Source: Selaginella tamariscina
Taxonomy: Eukaryota > Streptophyta > Lycopodiopsida > Selaginellales > Selaginellaceae
Length of the DNA stretch: 64,000 nt
Direction of reading: 5' to 3'
Assembly: GCA_003024785.1 (NCBI GenBank)
Contig: PUQB01000492.1
Coordinates: 1 to 64,000, forward strand
Numbering within the stretch: the first letter of the stretch is position 1; each line of letters begins with the position of its first letter. Positions 33,077 to 46,131 of this stretch are shown piece by piece. Both the position numbers and the translations under genes were made by a program. The notes beneath the pieces were generated by a model. It was not told the DNA's origin and did not search any database. It worked only from the letters and a program-made list of their open reading frames with translations.

Positions 33077-33480
33077 TTACCTCCCGTCTAATCTATTAAC
33101 AGGAAGAATGCTCTGGTAGTCATTAAAATGCATTTCTGGTACCAACACTTTGAAATCTCTTTTTGCCTCTAAGTAAAGAAGTTCAAAAGTACTCAACTGG
33201 GAAAAAAAAAACATTGTACATGCTACAATTTGAGCTGCAATATAGTACTTTACCCATTCCTTTTGTCTTGCATTTGGTGCTATAGCAACATAATCTCCTA
33301 TTGAAATATCTCCCCCTAATAAATATTGACCTACACTCATTCACATATGAATTTGAAATAGGATGGTGTCCTCTACCTTATAAAGCTGACATCTCAAGTT
33401 CTTCTTATCACTTTACCAATAAGGATTATGTTCTTTTTCAACTAATAACTTGCACCGAGTTGTTGACTTTTAATTTCAAA
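33077..33480 (-). other. Unrecognised coding-like fragment
   Basis: An 87-codon minus frame reads GGDISIGDYVAIAPNARQKE, KYYIAAQIVACTMF and VLVPEMHFNDYQSILPVN. Upstream (33340-33480) another frame adds QLYKVEDTILFQIHM. The ISIGDYVAI..YYIAQIV pattern is loosely like small chromatin-reader or transposon-associated folds, but I cannot name a family. It lies among copia debris and may be a transposon relic. 33540-34400 holds no recognised feature. Confidence 0.3.
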
Positions 33481-34429
33481 ACATCTCAATTCCTTCTCTT
33501 TACTAACATGTACATATCTTATGTAATAGGACATTTATAAGTATACTAAAATATAAACACAAAGATAACTAAATCCTCTTGGTTATTTACATTGGTGCAA
33601 ATGAATTTTTTAAGGTTGCCTCCCATTCTTGTGCGACATAATAATAAACAAACAACAAATAAGTGGAGATAGTTGTCTTAGGTTGTGAACACGATGAAGA
33701 TGAGGAATCATGATGGGCTATTGGAATCCATTCTAAAACATAAAACCCTCTTGTGCCCAAACACTAAAGAGTTGTGGTGTATAAAATGTTAATATCGTTC
33801 ACAAAATCCCATGCTTTGAACATGTGATTCACAATAGACTTTTTTTGTTAAATATATTTATATATCTTATAGACCAAAATTGTCTTCTCCTTGTTCTCCT
33901 CAGTCCACCTTTGAATTCTATTGTAATTATAGAGAATACAAAGAATGTCCTTTCATCAGTTTCAAAAGTTCCAATAACTCCATAAGAAATAAATGACTCA
34001 AGCAATATTAATTATACATTTTGAGCAAACATTTGGTACTTATCTACTTTCCAAATACCATGCCTTTTAAATGGATTATTAGAATACCTTTGACCTCACA
34101 AGGGTTCTTTACTTCTTTCATCCTTAGTAACAACTTCTTCATGTTGTGAATTTGGCTCTTCATGCATTCAAAAGTAACATGTTCGTCTATTTCACTACCC
34201 TCAAAGCTAGCAAATGCCTTACATCAATTGTAGTGTCTTTTAAAATGTTAAAACGTTGGCTATCATACAGTAAAATTAACAACAGCAAAGTTTGTGAGAA
34301 GGTATTCCATTGTCTTCAACATGACATTCATTTGTTTTCTTCCAGCTATCTATGTAAATTAAAAGACTAAATAAAGAAATGAACATAAAACTTTACTTTT
34401 TACTGTATGTACCTATTTCTATGGTAGGA

Positions 34430-36307
34430 CAGTAAACTAGCTCCATAATACCAATAGCTACATGCTCCCTAATAAAATAAAATTGAACCTAGATGTTTTG
34501 TCTTTCGTGGAACCTCATGTTCTTAGTGAGTGTTATTGCACTCTAATTGTTGTAGTATATCATTGTGGGTGGAATTAGAGTCTAATTTATACACTCTACC
34601 ACATTGTTTTGTTCTAGAGTATAAGGTATTGAGAATTCACGTTTGATTCCCTGAGTTTCACAATAATTCCTGAATGCGTAAGAATTATATTCCCCTCCAT
34701 CATCACTCTTAAATCTCTTGAGTAACTTGCTTATGTCTATTTCAACTTGTATTTTGAAGTTCTTAAAAACTTGAAAAGCTTCAGATTAATACAACAAGAA
34801 CTTTATTTGGAGAAGTCATCCAACAAATGTGACAAAGTACTTCTTTCTATCCTTGAGAGTGTTTGCATTGGGCCATACATCATAATGGACTAGTTTTAAG
34901 AGATCTTTTCCTCTTTTATTTGCCTAAAAAAATGAAGTTTACGTTACTTACTAAGGACACATGCCTCACAAAACTCCAAGTCTAATGGAGAAATGCTCAA
35001 TCCTTGTACAAAGCTCATCTTACTAGTTTCCTCACTAAATTTTTTGTGTGAATGCCCAAGGCTCATCTGCCAATTTGCATGCTTGTTGCCTTATTGCTGC
35101 TAACACCAAAGAGGAGTAACTCATGATACACCACCTTACTGTTGAGTTTGTAAGCCTTGCATATTGTGTCTTAAACCTAGCTTTTGTCCCTTGCGTGAGA
35201 TAGTGCACCTCTGGTTATCAAAATTCAAGTTGCAACCAGCATCACCAATATGCCTTATTAAGCTAGGAACAAAGTAAACATTTTAAATCACAATGTCTTG
35301 TCTTGTAGGCAATCTTACGACAATTGCTCCCATTCTTTCCACATTGTGAAAATAATCATTGCTAAGTAAATTTTCTTCCACTTCTTAACAATGGTGACTT
35401 CATGCCTTCTTAATTGGGCCCTTGCTGTCGCCATGAACAAGCTATCTTACTCTTCTATCGATAAGGTTGCAAAATTAATCAGTTGCTTGTCCTTCCTCAC
35501 TTGTTTTGCTCACTTAAACATCTTCTTTATGTGCAATCATTTGTAAAATGACCTGGCTTCTTGCAAATATTGTAAAGGTCATTTCTCTTCTTCTTGAACT
35601 TGGATCGATTGCTAGTTTGTAATTTACTTTGGTTTTGAATGCCTTGGTTCTAGTTGCCACCTTGATATGGATTTGATTCAAGGGTCCCATTCTATCCCCA
35701 TGCCCAATCAACTCTGCTCCCATCTCTTGGAACATCTTGGTAGCATGTGATGCTACATGACTAGTGAGTTGATGTGCACACCCTTATTAGCAACGACTTC
35801 CTTTGCCCATTGGATGCTCTCAATTTGAGCAAGCACTGTCTTGATCCTGTTGATGTACTCTCGCATCGACTCTCCCTCACGCTGCTTCAAACCCCAAAAT
35901 TTGGTTTGAAATTGAGAAGAGACACATTGCTCTCCTTGCCAATGGAATTCTGGAGGGCCATCCAATTTTCATTGGATGTTTTGTTATAATCAAGGTAACT
36001 ATGGCCCTTCTCATGAAGAGCCTTAGTTTTCTTTTCTTCCTAGTCTTTGATCACTGCTGTCTTTGCAACCGTGGCAACTACTGCTACTAAATACTAATAG
36101 AGGGTGTAACTTGGTGCCATGGACAACTGCCAAAAGGCCCTCTCCATTAGGTAGCACATTAGTTGCTGTCTCCATTCATAGAAGCCCATGCCATTGTATA
36201 TAGATCTCCAAATTCTCCCTTACTAAGGAAGATGAGGTCATCTCCATGATCTTGATTCTTGCTCTGTTATTCCAGGATCTACTAAGCACCTCAACACTTT
36301 GATACCA
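34430..36307 (-). mobile_element. Ty1/copia fossil with gag, pre-integrase, integrase and RNase H parts
   Basis: Reading the minus strand from the primer site at about 36299-36307 (TGGTATCAAAG), the parts are a UBN2-type gag (WGLKQREGESMREYINRIKT, about 35880), a pre-integrase zinc region (LGHSHKK, then FCEACVLSK, about 35060-34940), the integrase core (FKSDDGGEYNSYAFRNYCE, about 34720) and an RNase H tail (NQSAITLTKNMRFHERQNI, about 34530). Reverse transcriptase is not seen between the last two, so the element has lost it. The 5' LTR is at 36308-36494; no partner LTR was found. Many breaks; old. Confidence 0.8.
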
Positions 36308-36494
36308 TGTAAAGATTCTAAATGAAGAAATACTTGTGTTACTCTAGCCCTTGTACATATATATAGTCTCCTTGGACTCATGACATTCTAGCTTACAAAA
36401 GATTGTTGGAAGGATATGACTCTTTAGTTCTAGTTTACTTAGACTACATAACATTCCTAGCACTCCCACTCAGGAATATATAATATTCTTAACA
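36308..36494 (-). repeat. 5' LTR of copia fossil
   Basis: On the minus strand it starts TGTTAAGAATATTATATATT and ends CTTTACA, directly next to the TGGTATCAAAG primer site, the standard plant copia layout. Length about 187 bp. Confidence 0.75.
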
Positions 36495-36957
36495 CTCCCA
36501 CTCAAGTAAGGACCCTAATGGTTGTGATGTTCTGGGTAGACTAGGATTGTCTCTTGGTCTTTGATCGTGACATAAACAACCTCATGGTGAGCAAGAAAAC
36601 AATGGTATGCCTTATTGTAAGATGGACACACTTGAGACAATTTCCATTGCTTTGTGGGATTGAAGAAAGCATGGTACTCAATCCACTTGTCCCCATGGTA
36701 TATTTTCTTTGTTTCTTGTAATGAAGCTTCTATTGTATAAACACTAAATAAAAGATTCATTTACTTTCAGGGCCAGTCACCTATTGATACATGCAACTGC
36801 TTATCTCTATAGTGCTGAAGATAGGACTTGATGCCAGCAATTGTAGTTGACTTTGGAGAGGAATATATAACCACATCATTGAGTTCTAGCAAATGAAACT
36901 ACAACTTGAAGTCTCGTAGAGTTGTCAATTGGAATTTATAATCTCTTCTTTATAATC

Positions 36958-37505
36958 AGGAACTGGTGGATAAATCCAAGGAGGTGGAGAACGTGGAGTT
37001 GGACCATTACTTCAAAGAAGATGTGACCACATTAGGCAATACAGTATGACACTGGTTACTTGTTATATGGCCCAAGGATATAGTAGTCACTATTAGTTAA
37101 ACTACATGTTTTTGGTACAAGGAAGAAGAATAAGTTCAAGGCACTGAAGAATTGGTTCTTAACCAATTCTTATGTAGTATATAACAATTATAAACTAAAC
37201 CAACTTTTTTTTTTTTTTTAAAAAAAAAACTCCTGCAAGACTAGCTTACACAATAACTATGGGGCAATGTTTTTTATGTCTTAGATAGGATATTTAGCAA
37301 GCTGCACCTTTGTGTGAGGTCTCTATCTAATACATTTTGATAGGTGGAGACCATTGCTCATCAGGCTTGCACTAGAGTCCTTGGTCCGATAATGTCTTTC
37401 TTACAAAAGCAACAATTGACTATGTGCTCGTGGGCTTGTCAAGATCAGGAAGTTCAACTGGTTGGAGGATGGGTGGTGGGAAAGAATTAGGATTTTTAAA
37501 TTTGT
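36958..37505 (+). pseudogene. Two exon-like segments of an unrecognised gene
   Basis: 36960-37050 reads ELVDKSKEVENVELDHYFKE after a TATAATCAG acceptor-like site. 37342-37488 reads VETIAHQACTRVLGPIMSFL and QKQQLTMCSWACQDQEVQLV before a stop. Both are free of stops over their length and look coding. A (T)12(A)10 tract at about 37206-37230 separates them. A short ANGV-type stretch near 37615 resembles the exon-like segment at 62610. The family is unknown, and the pieces may not belong together. Confidence 0.35.
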
Positions 37506-37984
37506 AACATTTGATTATTTGTTAATAAATCCTATTGAATTTCTTAAAAAGTGTTTAACGTCTTAGGTACAACCCAGGCCATGCAATCCACAAATATATA
37601 GCCCATTGCACTCAGCCAACGGTGTATAGGTACAGTTGGAAAATCTACAAAGAATGGATGATATCTACAGTGATTCAAATTTAGAAAAGTAATTATTCAC
37701 TAGTGACTGTTTTGGCTTTATAGTGACCAATCGCTTATAAATATCATGTTTTAAGTAAAAGTGAGTATCAAAAGTGATTAATTTAAGGTTTTTATGTATG
37801 ATGCCAAAAACACATTTTGTATTCAAATCCAACTGAGGGTTCTCATTGTGGTGGAACCCTAATTGACGTTTTATGCTAGAAAGATGGCACCATTAGGTTA
37901 TGCAGCCACCTGCAAAGCATAAGATGTGGAGGGCATCACATCTGAAAATAGAACATACGTACATATATACACAGTAGAAATGCA

Positions 37985-38200
37985 TCTTTATTATAAGTTG
38001 GTTTGAGTGTGATGGGTACTTATTGTGATTTCCAACCTACTTTCAAGGTGAGTACTCCAGCAGTTGTGGGTGCTATAGTCTATGGATGAGCCTGAAAGAT
38101 TAGTGGCACACACAATGGGTTAACATGGATTTACTCATTATTGACAAGGGTGAATTTGAGAATGTTATATCTGAACAAAATGTGCTTTGCACTGTGGTTC
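37985..38200 (+). pseudogene. GH127 3'-end fragment, copy 2 or 3
   Basis: Sequence from GAAATGCATCTTTATTATAAG (37978) to GAATGTTATATCTGAACAAA (38180) repeats 19090-19280: the last GH127 exon (GATGAGCCTGAAAGATTAGTGGC), the intron and the following GAGAATGTTATATCTAAACAAA. It then runs, without the intervening DNA of copy 1, straight into the beta-like module at 38196. This may be the 3' end of the same duplicate whose middle lies at 31845. Confidence 0.65.
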
Positions 38201-40440
38201 GATTCTACGTGCTATTCAGGAGAGGAGGTATAAGTTTCTCTCGGAGCGACTGGGCAAGAAATTGCCTTCAACTAAGGACATACTCTCTGATATACGGGAA
38301 AGGTTTCGCATTATTCCTCGGAAGGATAGATACATTAGCTTGATACGTAGTTAAGATCATTCAATTAGCTAATTTATATCCGAGGACAATGAAGTTTATA
38401 TATTCCAGAAACTAGAAGTGTGTATTTTCTTGGATACTTATGTGTTGAAAGCAGTACTTATGTGTTGAAATAAGTGGTATTCATAATAAGCTATTTGTAA
38501 ACTAGCAGTCATGTTTTCGAGCGGTTTCTTCAGAGCATTGCTTGAAGTCAAAGATGTACACCTTTTAAATTTATATAGAAGAATATTCTTGGAATCATCT
38601 CTTTTGCAACGGCTAGATTTGCTAACAGGTGAAATTCAAAAACCGTACATGGAATGTTTGACGGGTGAAACGTACATGGAATATTGTAGGTGTATGATTG
38701 TAGTCATCTAGATCTGATCGCCCTAAATCTTTGTGATTTCATGTGTTCAAAAATTGCAAATGGATTTGCATTTAAAAAATCCCATATGTGTGTTGTACAG
38801 TAGTCCGTCCCCCAAACCCTCCCCAACACACACAAATCACACCTGCACGCACACACAAAACACATATATATGTACATATATATTTGCATTTTGCAAATAA
38901 ACAATTTATAGTATGATGGTTTCTGATTTCAAGGTTGCTCCGACTAACAAAGAAGAAAAAGACTTACAGGTATAATAAATGTAGCCTACAAACACAAACC
39001 ATATACTTTTTGTATATATACACACACCTGAAACATGCATATACTTTATAAAGTAGTTGGAAGTACTTTTACTGTAATAATAGTATATTTTAAATATTTT
39101 ATTTAAAATGTAATTAATTTAATATGCACATGTCAACTTACAATTGATCTATATAAAATATTAAGTGATTAACTTATTATAATTAATTTATATATATATA
39201 TTTATTAATTTTAACTAACAAAAATCATTATTTTTTCTTACAACTTCTGATCTTAAATAAGTTTCAATGCCCTATATAATGTGCAGTATCAATGTTACAA
39301 GTTGGTCAGCAAGAAGGGAGACCATACTTGCTGGCAGACAACGGGGCTGCAGACTGGCTTTTTGCTTGACATGTTTCCAGCTTCGATGAATTTAAAGAAT
39401 GAATATTACCAAAGGTTGACAAAGGGATCTACTAGAACTATTTACTTTTTCTAGAGTATGTATACAGAGATGAGCACTTGAAGTAACTTTGTGTGTGAAC
39501 TTGATAATAAAATTCTAGACACAGCTTGTTTAACATGTTTAAGCTCTATATAACACGTGATCACGTTGATGCATGGGCAAGAAATTGCTCTGCTATAGCT
39601 AGGTTACCTAGCTTGAATTATCCAATTGCACACTTATTTGAGAGAATGGGGCACTGCTAGATCAGCAAGAAATATAGATAACCATGCTTTTGGATGCACA
39701 GTGATTGATTTATGCCGCTAGTAAGATCCCACGGCTGGAATTCAAACACAGTATGAAGGATATCCTAAGGATTATTCCATTTTGTACGTAATGTGTGCTT
39801 GGTGGAGAACTAGACAGAGACTGCTCGGTCGTTTTAGAAAGACAATTTCCTCAAAGTTACTGAAAGTTTTATTTAATTTTATTAAATATATAGATGAAAA
39901 TGTGTTTATGTAGCCCGCACTATAATAAACTCAGTCTACAAGCACATGCATACAAACCGTATGATTAAACATTTCCTTTGCTTTAATACACACTTTGCAG
40001 TATTTATTAAACAAATATTTATAATGATTTAAAGTTCCTCTGTATCGGTTAAATAAACTGATCCATTGGATCTTATCAAATGAAAACGTGTCTTAATAAT
40101 AACCATAATTTTAAGAATATTTAAATAGTCTTAACAGGTGGGTCTTTTATTTGCTACGGTTGCGGACAGGCTGTTGCTTGACATATTCCTAGCTCGAATT
40201 TTCAGAGGTTAACAAGGATAAACATTACCCTAGGTTAACTAGAGTAGTGTCACTAGTTTGAAAGACATAACAGTGGAAGACTTCGGGACGGACCATTGTG
40301 TAACTCGTGAACTTAATTAATGAAGCTCTTGTTTCACTTATATACAGCTTGTTTTAACTTGGTTAAGCTCGATCTACAATGTTCTGGATATTAAAAAATA
40401 TACACGATGTTCCTTGGGAGTTCACCATATAAAATTTATA
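38196..40440 (+). pseudogene. Proteasome beta-like gene remnant, copy 2
   Basis: Conserved pieces in the order of the 26968 copy are 38203-38330 (RAIQERRYKFLSER module, then KKLPSTKD), 38917-38967 (VSDFKVAPTN, exon with GTATAA donor) and 39303-39430 (RRETILAG, then LLDMFPASMN). A second copy of that beta exon follows at 40134-40250 (DRLLLDIF). The rest of the fold (NDNKIWKI onward) is gone. The 39520-39790 and 40250-40440 flanks are also repeated at 52900-53250 and 58380-58500. It is clearly non-functional. Having two beta-start exons suggests a further internal duplication. Confidence 0.65.
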
Positions 40441-40899
40441 ATTATTATTATAAAATAGTATGTACACCTATAGGTTTAAGTACACATTTAACAAACAATT
40501 GTATGAAAAGATTAAAGATATTGTAGGTTTATGTTGTTCTCAGTACAATCCAGTAATTTTACTAATTCATGGTGCGCTCACAACACACACATAACATCGG
40601 TCATGTATAGTAAGTGATTTTTCCATAGGGTTTTATAAGTGAGTTAAAGAAATTTATACATATTTTATTAATAAAAATATGCAAGAGTGCACACTTATGT
40701 TATATTTTATTTAATTTAAAATAGAATTAAAAACAACATATCAAAACTAAATTATTAAATATTATATATGAGTAGATATTATTTAGTGAATTTATTATAT
40801 GGGTTTATAATTTCTTATATTAAGAATTTATAATTTTAAACAATAGGGTTCATCATTAATTTTTTTAAGTCCATGGTAAATAGAGAGTATATTTTTTAT

Positions 40900-41400
40900 T
40901 CTTTATTCTTAAATAGGAGTGTTAAAAGAATTTCCGTACACGTAGATGCCACTCCTGTAGATAGGGGTGTGGACTCCCAGGACGATGGTTAGGTGTTTGT
41001 GTATGCAAGAGAAGAAAGTGCATATGAGTATGAATAATGGGTCTATATGTTACATGTCTGTATGCTACATACTTAATTGTTTTTGTTCTGCAAGAGAAGT
41101 GTGTTTAGTACAAAGAATCATCTGTACCTTATAAAGAGTTCTGTACAAGTACACCCAGATCATATCACACACTTTCCAGAACTTTGCATTAATATTGCAC
41201 TTCTGTTCACAAACTATACATAATAGTGAATGCGTGTGTGCGTGTGCACGTGTGCGTGTTTTACACGGAAATAGGTATTGGATGGAGTGTTGGAGAAAAC
41301 ATGCAGGAATTGATGCTTTTAATCATATACCATCAAGTATAAGATTGCAGATTCCAAGGACAGGAGACTGTGTGTAATATGCATATTTCTATATATACAC
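40900..41400 (+). pseudogene. Duplicated flank with KDMQES module, copy 2
   Basis: GAAGTGTGTTTAGTACAAAG (41096) through CAAACTATACATAATAG (41210-41226) recurs at 58660-58790. The open segment 41270-41378 (WMECWRKHAGIDAFNHI frame; GENMQELM in another) repeats 19320-19445, including the following ATATGCATATTTCTAT and CATGACTGCCAAACACA. A (TG)n tract lies between, as in copy 1. Confidence 0.55.
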
Positions 41401-41520
41401 ATGCATACATTAATACATGACTGCCAAACACATTATATATATTTTAAAATTGTGAAATGATAATTGTATCAAACAAGCAAGATACAAGAGGATCAAGAGA
41501 ATAGAACCACTGGTGGAGAC

Positions 41521-42760
41521 CAGAATCAAGTAACTGTGATACCATCATCATGAGTTCTCCAAAGACTGTCTTCTGTAACCACTCCAATAATGCCATCCTT
41601 CCTTATAATATGACCCCATGGACCTGACAAATAAGAGATCAAGTCAATCCAAATGGCAGTAAGAACAGTGTCCCTAGAAGGTTGCAGTCCACGATGTTTC
41701 ACATGGTTTCGAAGGTCCCAGAGATGAGATAGAGTAGTAAGTCTGAGAACTTGCCATACTTCTGGAAGCATAGCCATGTTCCCATGCGTAACTGGTATAC
41801 TTGTGTAACAAGGCTGACCTGGAGGCATCACATACCACGCTGAAGACACGCACACGTTTGGAGGGTTACAGCCAAACTTAGCCATTAGGCGAGCTCACAT
41901 AACTAAGAAGCACCATGAGCAGAAAAAAAACGAGCTCCAGACAGTGTGTGTGAGAGGACACTCCCAAAACCTATGGTCCTCTATCTTGATGACATATTGC
42001 TGACAAATGGACAAGGAAAAGGAGCGGGCCTAGCTAACAAACCTACTGGTATATGGTGTACTGAATAGCCATCCAAAAAGCTTGTGTCAAGCAGTGATCT
42101 TAGATTTTCAGAGCATGTGGAGCATTGTGCGTATGTGGGGTCCAGAAAAACCCAGCCTCGACATGTGAGTGACAACCTTAGTGTCCGGTGCATCAAATCG
42201 CACTGCGACACGTCCAACCTTTGGTGTATACTAAAAGAAGTTACGCTGAGAGAGAAACCATTGGTCCCAAGTAAGTTCCCGAAGCAGTTTCGAGGAGAAC
42301 CACCACAGAGATACAAAAGTACTAGGGAAAATGTGCAGGTCTACTGTTGCAGTCTTTATTTCTTGGAGTATCACATTTATGCTTAGTGCGTGAGAGATGT
42401 TTGACAAAACAGCAGGGTGGGGTACACATCTGGGGAGCAACTCACCATCCGGTCTAGGAGAGAACACTATTCCAAGTGGCAGTCCCTCCAAGGAAGTAAT
42501 TGTTGCCACCTGTGTACCTCCAGCAGATGGAAACACAATCCAGTCTCCCACTTTGAAATCCTCAAACGTGCAAGCAAGCATGGCAAGCGCATTATATATG
42601 TGTGGCATAGCATTATTAACGTACCTGTATGCTTGTGTTGAGCCTTTCTTGAGCCTTGTGCGACTAATCATGTTGAAAAGATCAAGCCATTGTGGAATGC
42701 CAATGTGGCCAAGTGCCGTTGGGGCCAGCTCGTCTGTTTATCCTCAGTAAAGTGCCGTCA
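41521..42760 (-). mobile_element. LINE (non-LTR retrotransposon) 3' part with zf-RVT region
   Basis: Minus-strand open frames (42671-42231, 42316-41981 and 41885-41526) read in order as the end of a LINE polyprotein. There is a variable region (ACTFEDFKVGDWIVFPSAGG), then the zf-RVT-like IEDHRFWECPLTHTVW near 41970, then WQVLRLTTLSHLWDLRNHVK near 41760. HRFWECPL..VW is the usual His/Cys segment after plant and moss LINE reverse transcriptases. The polymerase itself is missing, as expected for a 5'-truncated LINE. It has several frame changes and stops (near 42230, 42000 and 41890). No clear poly-A tail or target duplication was found. Confidence 0.6.
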
Positions 42761-43079
42761 TCCTGCCTGAGCTGACAGTTGAAAAAAAGAGGTTATCTTG
42801 GTGCTTCTGACGGTCGCAATGGGTTCTTTAGCTCTCAATGCAAATCTGAAGTCGGAGTGTGCACTCGAAGCAAAGACTTTGCAATCCCATCGTCCAAAGA
42901 TGCCAATGAAAGCTTTGTGATCATAAACAACCAATGTTGCGCAGGTTGCTGGGCTCCTCCAGCAGAGTGCAAAATATTCTAAATATTATGAGAATTTTTA
43001 GCATGCAACCATCGGATCAGAGCACGTTTTTCAAGATCCATCGGATCGCTTGGACACTAGATAGTATATAAACTATTCT

Positions 43080-43630
43080 TTGTACGTGCGTAGGCATTCT
43101 GCCACAATGGATTCCAGGCCAGCTGCAAGAAAACAGCAAGCAACCAACCAGAGAAAGGTGAGTGGCAATGAAAGAGGGAGTGTCCCAGGCAATATGAGGA
43201 TGACAAGCAACAACAACAAGAGAACTTCACCAAATGCATTCGCAGATGTATCTATGCAAACGCACAGCCTCGACCTCGACAAGACACCCAAGAGGAGGCC
43301 CAAGTTCTACAGTATCCAATGGTTGGGCCAACCATGCAACCACAACAGTTTTTATGTAGTTTCGTCAGCAGTTCATCAGCTTGTGCAATCTGGACCACTG
43401 ATGTATCCTCAACTTATACAAGTTGTATCCCACTTCTATCCTCAGCCTATACAAGGCAACAAAAGATGGAGTGTCCCAGGAGATATGAGGATGACAAGCA
43501 CAACAACAAGAGGACTTCACCAAATGCATTAGCAGATATATCTATGCAAAGGCATGTCCCTCAACCTCGCAGGACACCCAAGAGAAGACCCAAGCACAGA
43601 GACCCGAATGTGGCGATACAAGTATTTTGA
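43080..43630 (+). pseudogene. Unrecognised Gln-rich gene fragment with internal duplication, copy 1
   Basis: The likely frame reads YEDDKQQQQENFTKCIRRCI, then QEEAQVLQYPMVGPTMQPQQ. The first block (43193-43262) recurs with variation at 43481-43553 (YEDDKHNNKR in one frame, FTKCISRYIYAKA in another). A proline/glutamine-rich stretch (YPQ..VSHFYPQPIQGNK) lies between. Copy 2 at 59143-59570 has the same architecture. The FTKCI-[RN]-RYIYAKA block is the most conserved and could be a helical cysteine motif. Frames do not stay open across the whole length. I do not recognise the family. Confidence 0.45.
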
Positions 43631-43779
43631 GACTATGTTGTTCATATAAAAACATACATTAAACGATCCATGTAATTGCCTTGTCCTATTTTATGTATAT
43701 TCAAGGTGTATCTTGTGAATACATTTCAGCAGTGTATCCCTAGGTGTATTTTTAATCCCTACACACATGTTATATTGTG

Positions 43780-43975
43780 ATAATGTACACTGAGACTAAT
43801 ATAACTAATATTTCATGCTTTATCACGTGAATGTAAACTGAGATTGATATTTCATAGTATTATGAGAATATACACTAAGACTAATATTCATGATGTATCA
43901 TGAGAATGTACCATAAGATTAATATTTCATGTTGTATCGTGGGAATGTACATTGAGACTGATATTTCATTATATA
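43780..43975. repeat. Degenerate minisatellite, about 45-bp unit
   Basis: The theme GAATGTACACTGAGACTAAT then ATTTCAT, plus GTATCATGA, recurs about five times with divergence. The rest of 43640-44380 is AT-rich with no gene. Confidence 0.65.
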
Positions 43976-44382
43976 TTTTTAAACTGAATTTGATTTTAAT
44001 CATAATTTTTAAATACATTATTAATTCTAAATAAGAGCATCATTCCATTACACATTATCATTGGTCCATTCCTCTATCGATGGCTCAATCAAAACCGCAT
44101 AAATAAAATAAATAAATTAGAAAAATCATAAAATTAATAAATTCTTTTAATCCTTTAAAATTCAGAGAAAAATAAAATTTAATTTTTAAACACTTGACAT
44201 TTGGCACTACTTATGAACAATTGAATAAAGTCTAGAGCTTCTTCTGCAAATCCCTAACTCTCTCGAATCCTAGTGTTTAATTAGGTTCATCTTTAAATAC
44301 ATTATGAAACTATATGATCCGTCGTATCATTTTGATAATTTTTAATTTCTTATATGACATAAACTTAATTTAATTATGTGTT

Positions 44383-44541
44383 ATGAGAACTCAGAATATA
44401 GAAATGTCTATATCTCGTTAGTTCAAGAACCCTAACTTATAAATAAGAGCGAGTTATCCAAATTGAAACCAATCCGACAGTTATCAAAACTCACTATGCT
44501 AATAATAATATGTACATGAAACTATACACATGGATTTTACA
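44383..44541 (-). repeat. 3' LTR of element D
   Basis: About 160 bp. The shared core AATATAGAAATGTxTATATCTC and the end ATGGATxTTACA match 48949-49110. Confidence 0.75.
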
Positions 44542-45246
44542 TCATCCCCCTCTCTCGAAAGGATGTAAGCTGGTTAGGGTTCTCTGGAGGAACATTAGGA
44601 GAGGCACTAGTGGTTTATAAGTGGCACAACTTGTTCCCGTTGCACAAAAGCTTCAACCATTGCACATGTACAATCTTGAGGATCGGTTGAATGTCGTGTC
44701 GAACCTCATAAACCTGTGGCCCTACTTGCCGTAGCACTCGATACGGTCCTTTCCATGAGGAAGGAGACTCTTAGCTAAACCACGTACCGTAAGCTTGGGA
44801 AAACGAACCAACACCAGTTCATCAACCTTGTACTCGCGGAGGACGATGATGCGAGTTGTACGTTGTTGTTGTCCTACTTGTACGCGGCCCAAGTGTTCTG
44901 CTGACTCCACGAAACCAATGGAAGAATGCTTCAGATACCGATCCCAGACCTAGCATCAGCAGCTCGCGGTAACCGAGAAGGCAAACCCAACTCCGTTGGC
45001 AACACCGGGTCATGACCATACAAGAGCTTATATGGGGAAGTACCAATGGAACTTTGAACTCCAGTGACATAAGCATATCGGAGAGACGGCAGATAACCAT
45101 CCCAATCTGAATGTTGAAAGTTCACATACTTCGATCATCCCCTTGAAGGTTCTGACGACCGTTCCACTAAACCATCTGTCTGAGGATGATAAGCACTTGT
45201 GAAAGTGTGGCGTATCCCTAGTCGAGATGTCAAAACATGAAATGCC

Positions 45247-46131
45247 TCAGCCATAAATGCGGACCATTATCCGAGAGAATTCGCTCCGGACAAGAATGCT
45301 GAAACACGACCCGATTAGGAGAAACTGACCAACAGCAGAAGCAGTCGCACTAGCAAGAGCACCAACTTCTACCCAACGAGTTAGGTAATCAGAAGCAATA
45401 ATAACGTACTCGTTACCAGCAGTTGACCGCGGAAAAGGTCCCATCAAATCAAATGCCACCAATTCAAACGGACGAGAAACTGCAATTGACTCCAACCGTC
45501 CTTCCGAAGCACATGGGGGAGTATTGCGAGCTTGGCACCACACACAACTACGCACATACCGAATCACATCTCCTCGCAACTCCGGCCAATAGAAAGATCT
45601 GCGCAGCTTCTCCATCACCCGACGATGTCCCATGTGCCCGCCAAGAATAGGAGAGTCATGGTAAGCATGGAGGAAGCGTGGAATGAAGAAAGGCACCACC
45701 AACCGCAAAGGATCATCTGGATCAGTCCCCACAAAATAAAGAAGGTCATCCTGAAGGCGATACTGTGAATGTAAATGCCTGAAAGGCAAGTCATCAGCAA
45801 GTGATGCAGGATTCTCAAACCCATCACGAAGCCTTCGAATCCACGGCTCAACCTTTTGAGCTTCCCGAACCTCATCCAAAGACGGCAAATCTAACTCTGC
45901 ATTCTGCGGACACTGAATCAAGCACAGCAACTGCTGATGGTACGGAATCTTCATCCAAAAAGTCCACTGAAGCTGGAACAACTGGTTCCTCTGGGGCAAC
46001 AGAAGAGAGAGAAGGTGGAAGAGGAGCCCGAGAAAGAGCATCAGCATCAGCCATGGAACTCCCTGGCGATGAACAACTTCAAAGTCGTAAATTTGAAGTT
46101 TCAAGGCCCACCGAGCAGTACGACCAATCAA
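45247..46131 (-). pseudogene. Integrase part of gypsy element D
   Basis: The longest open stretch of this element. It has the zinc-binding HH-CC domain (FLHAYHDSPILGGHMGHRR, then CVWCQARN) and the start of the catalytic core (FDLMGPFPRSTAGNEYVI, SDYLTRWVEV). This is the family order of Ty3 integrase after RNase H. Fossil. Confidence 0.8.
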
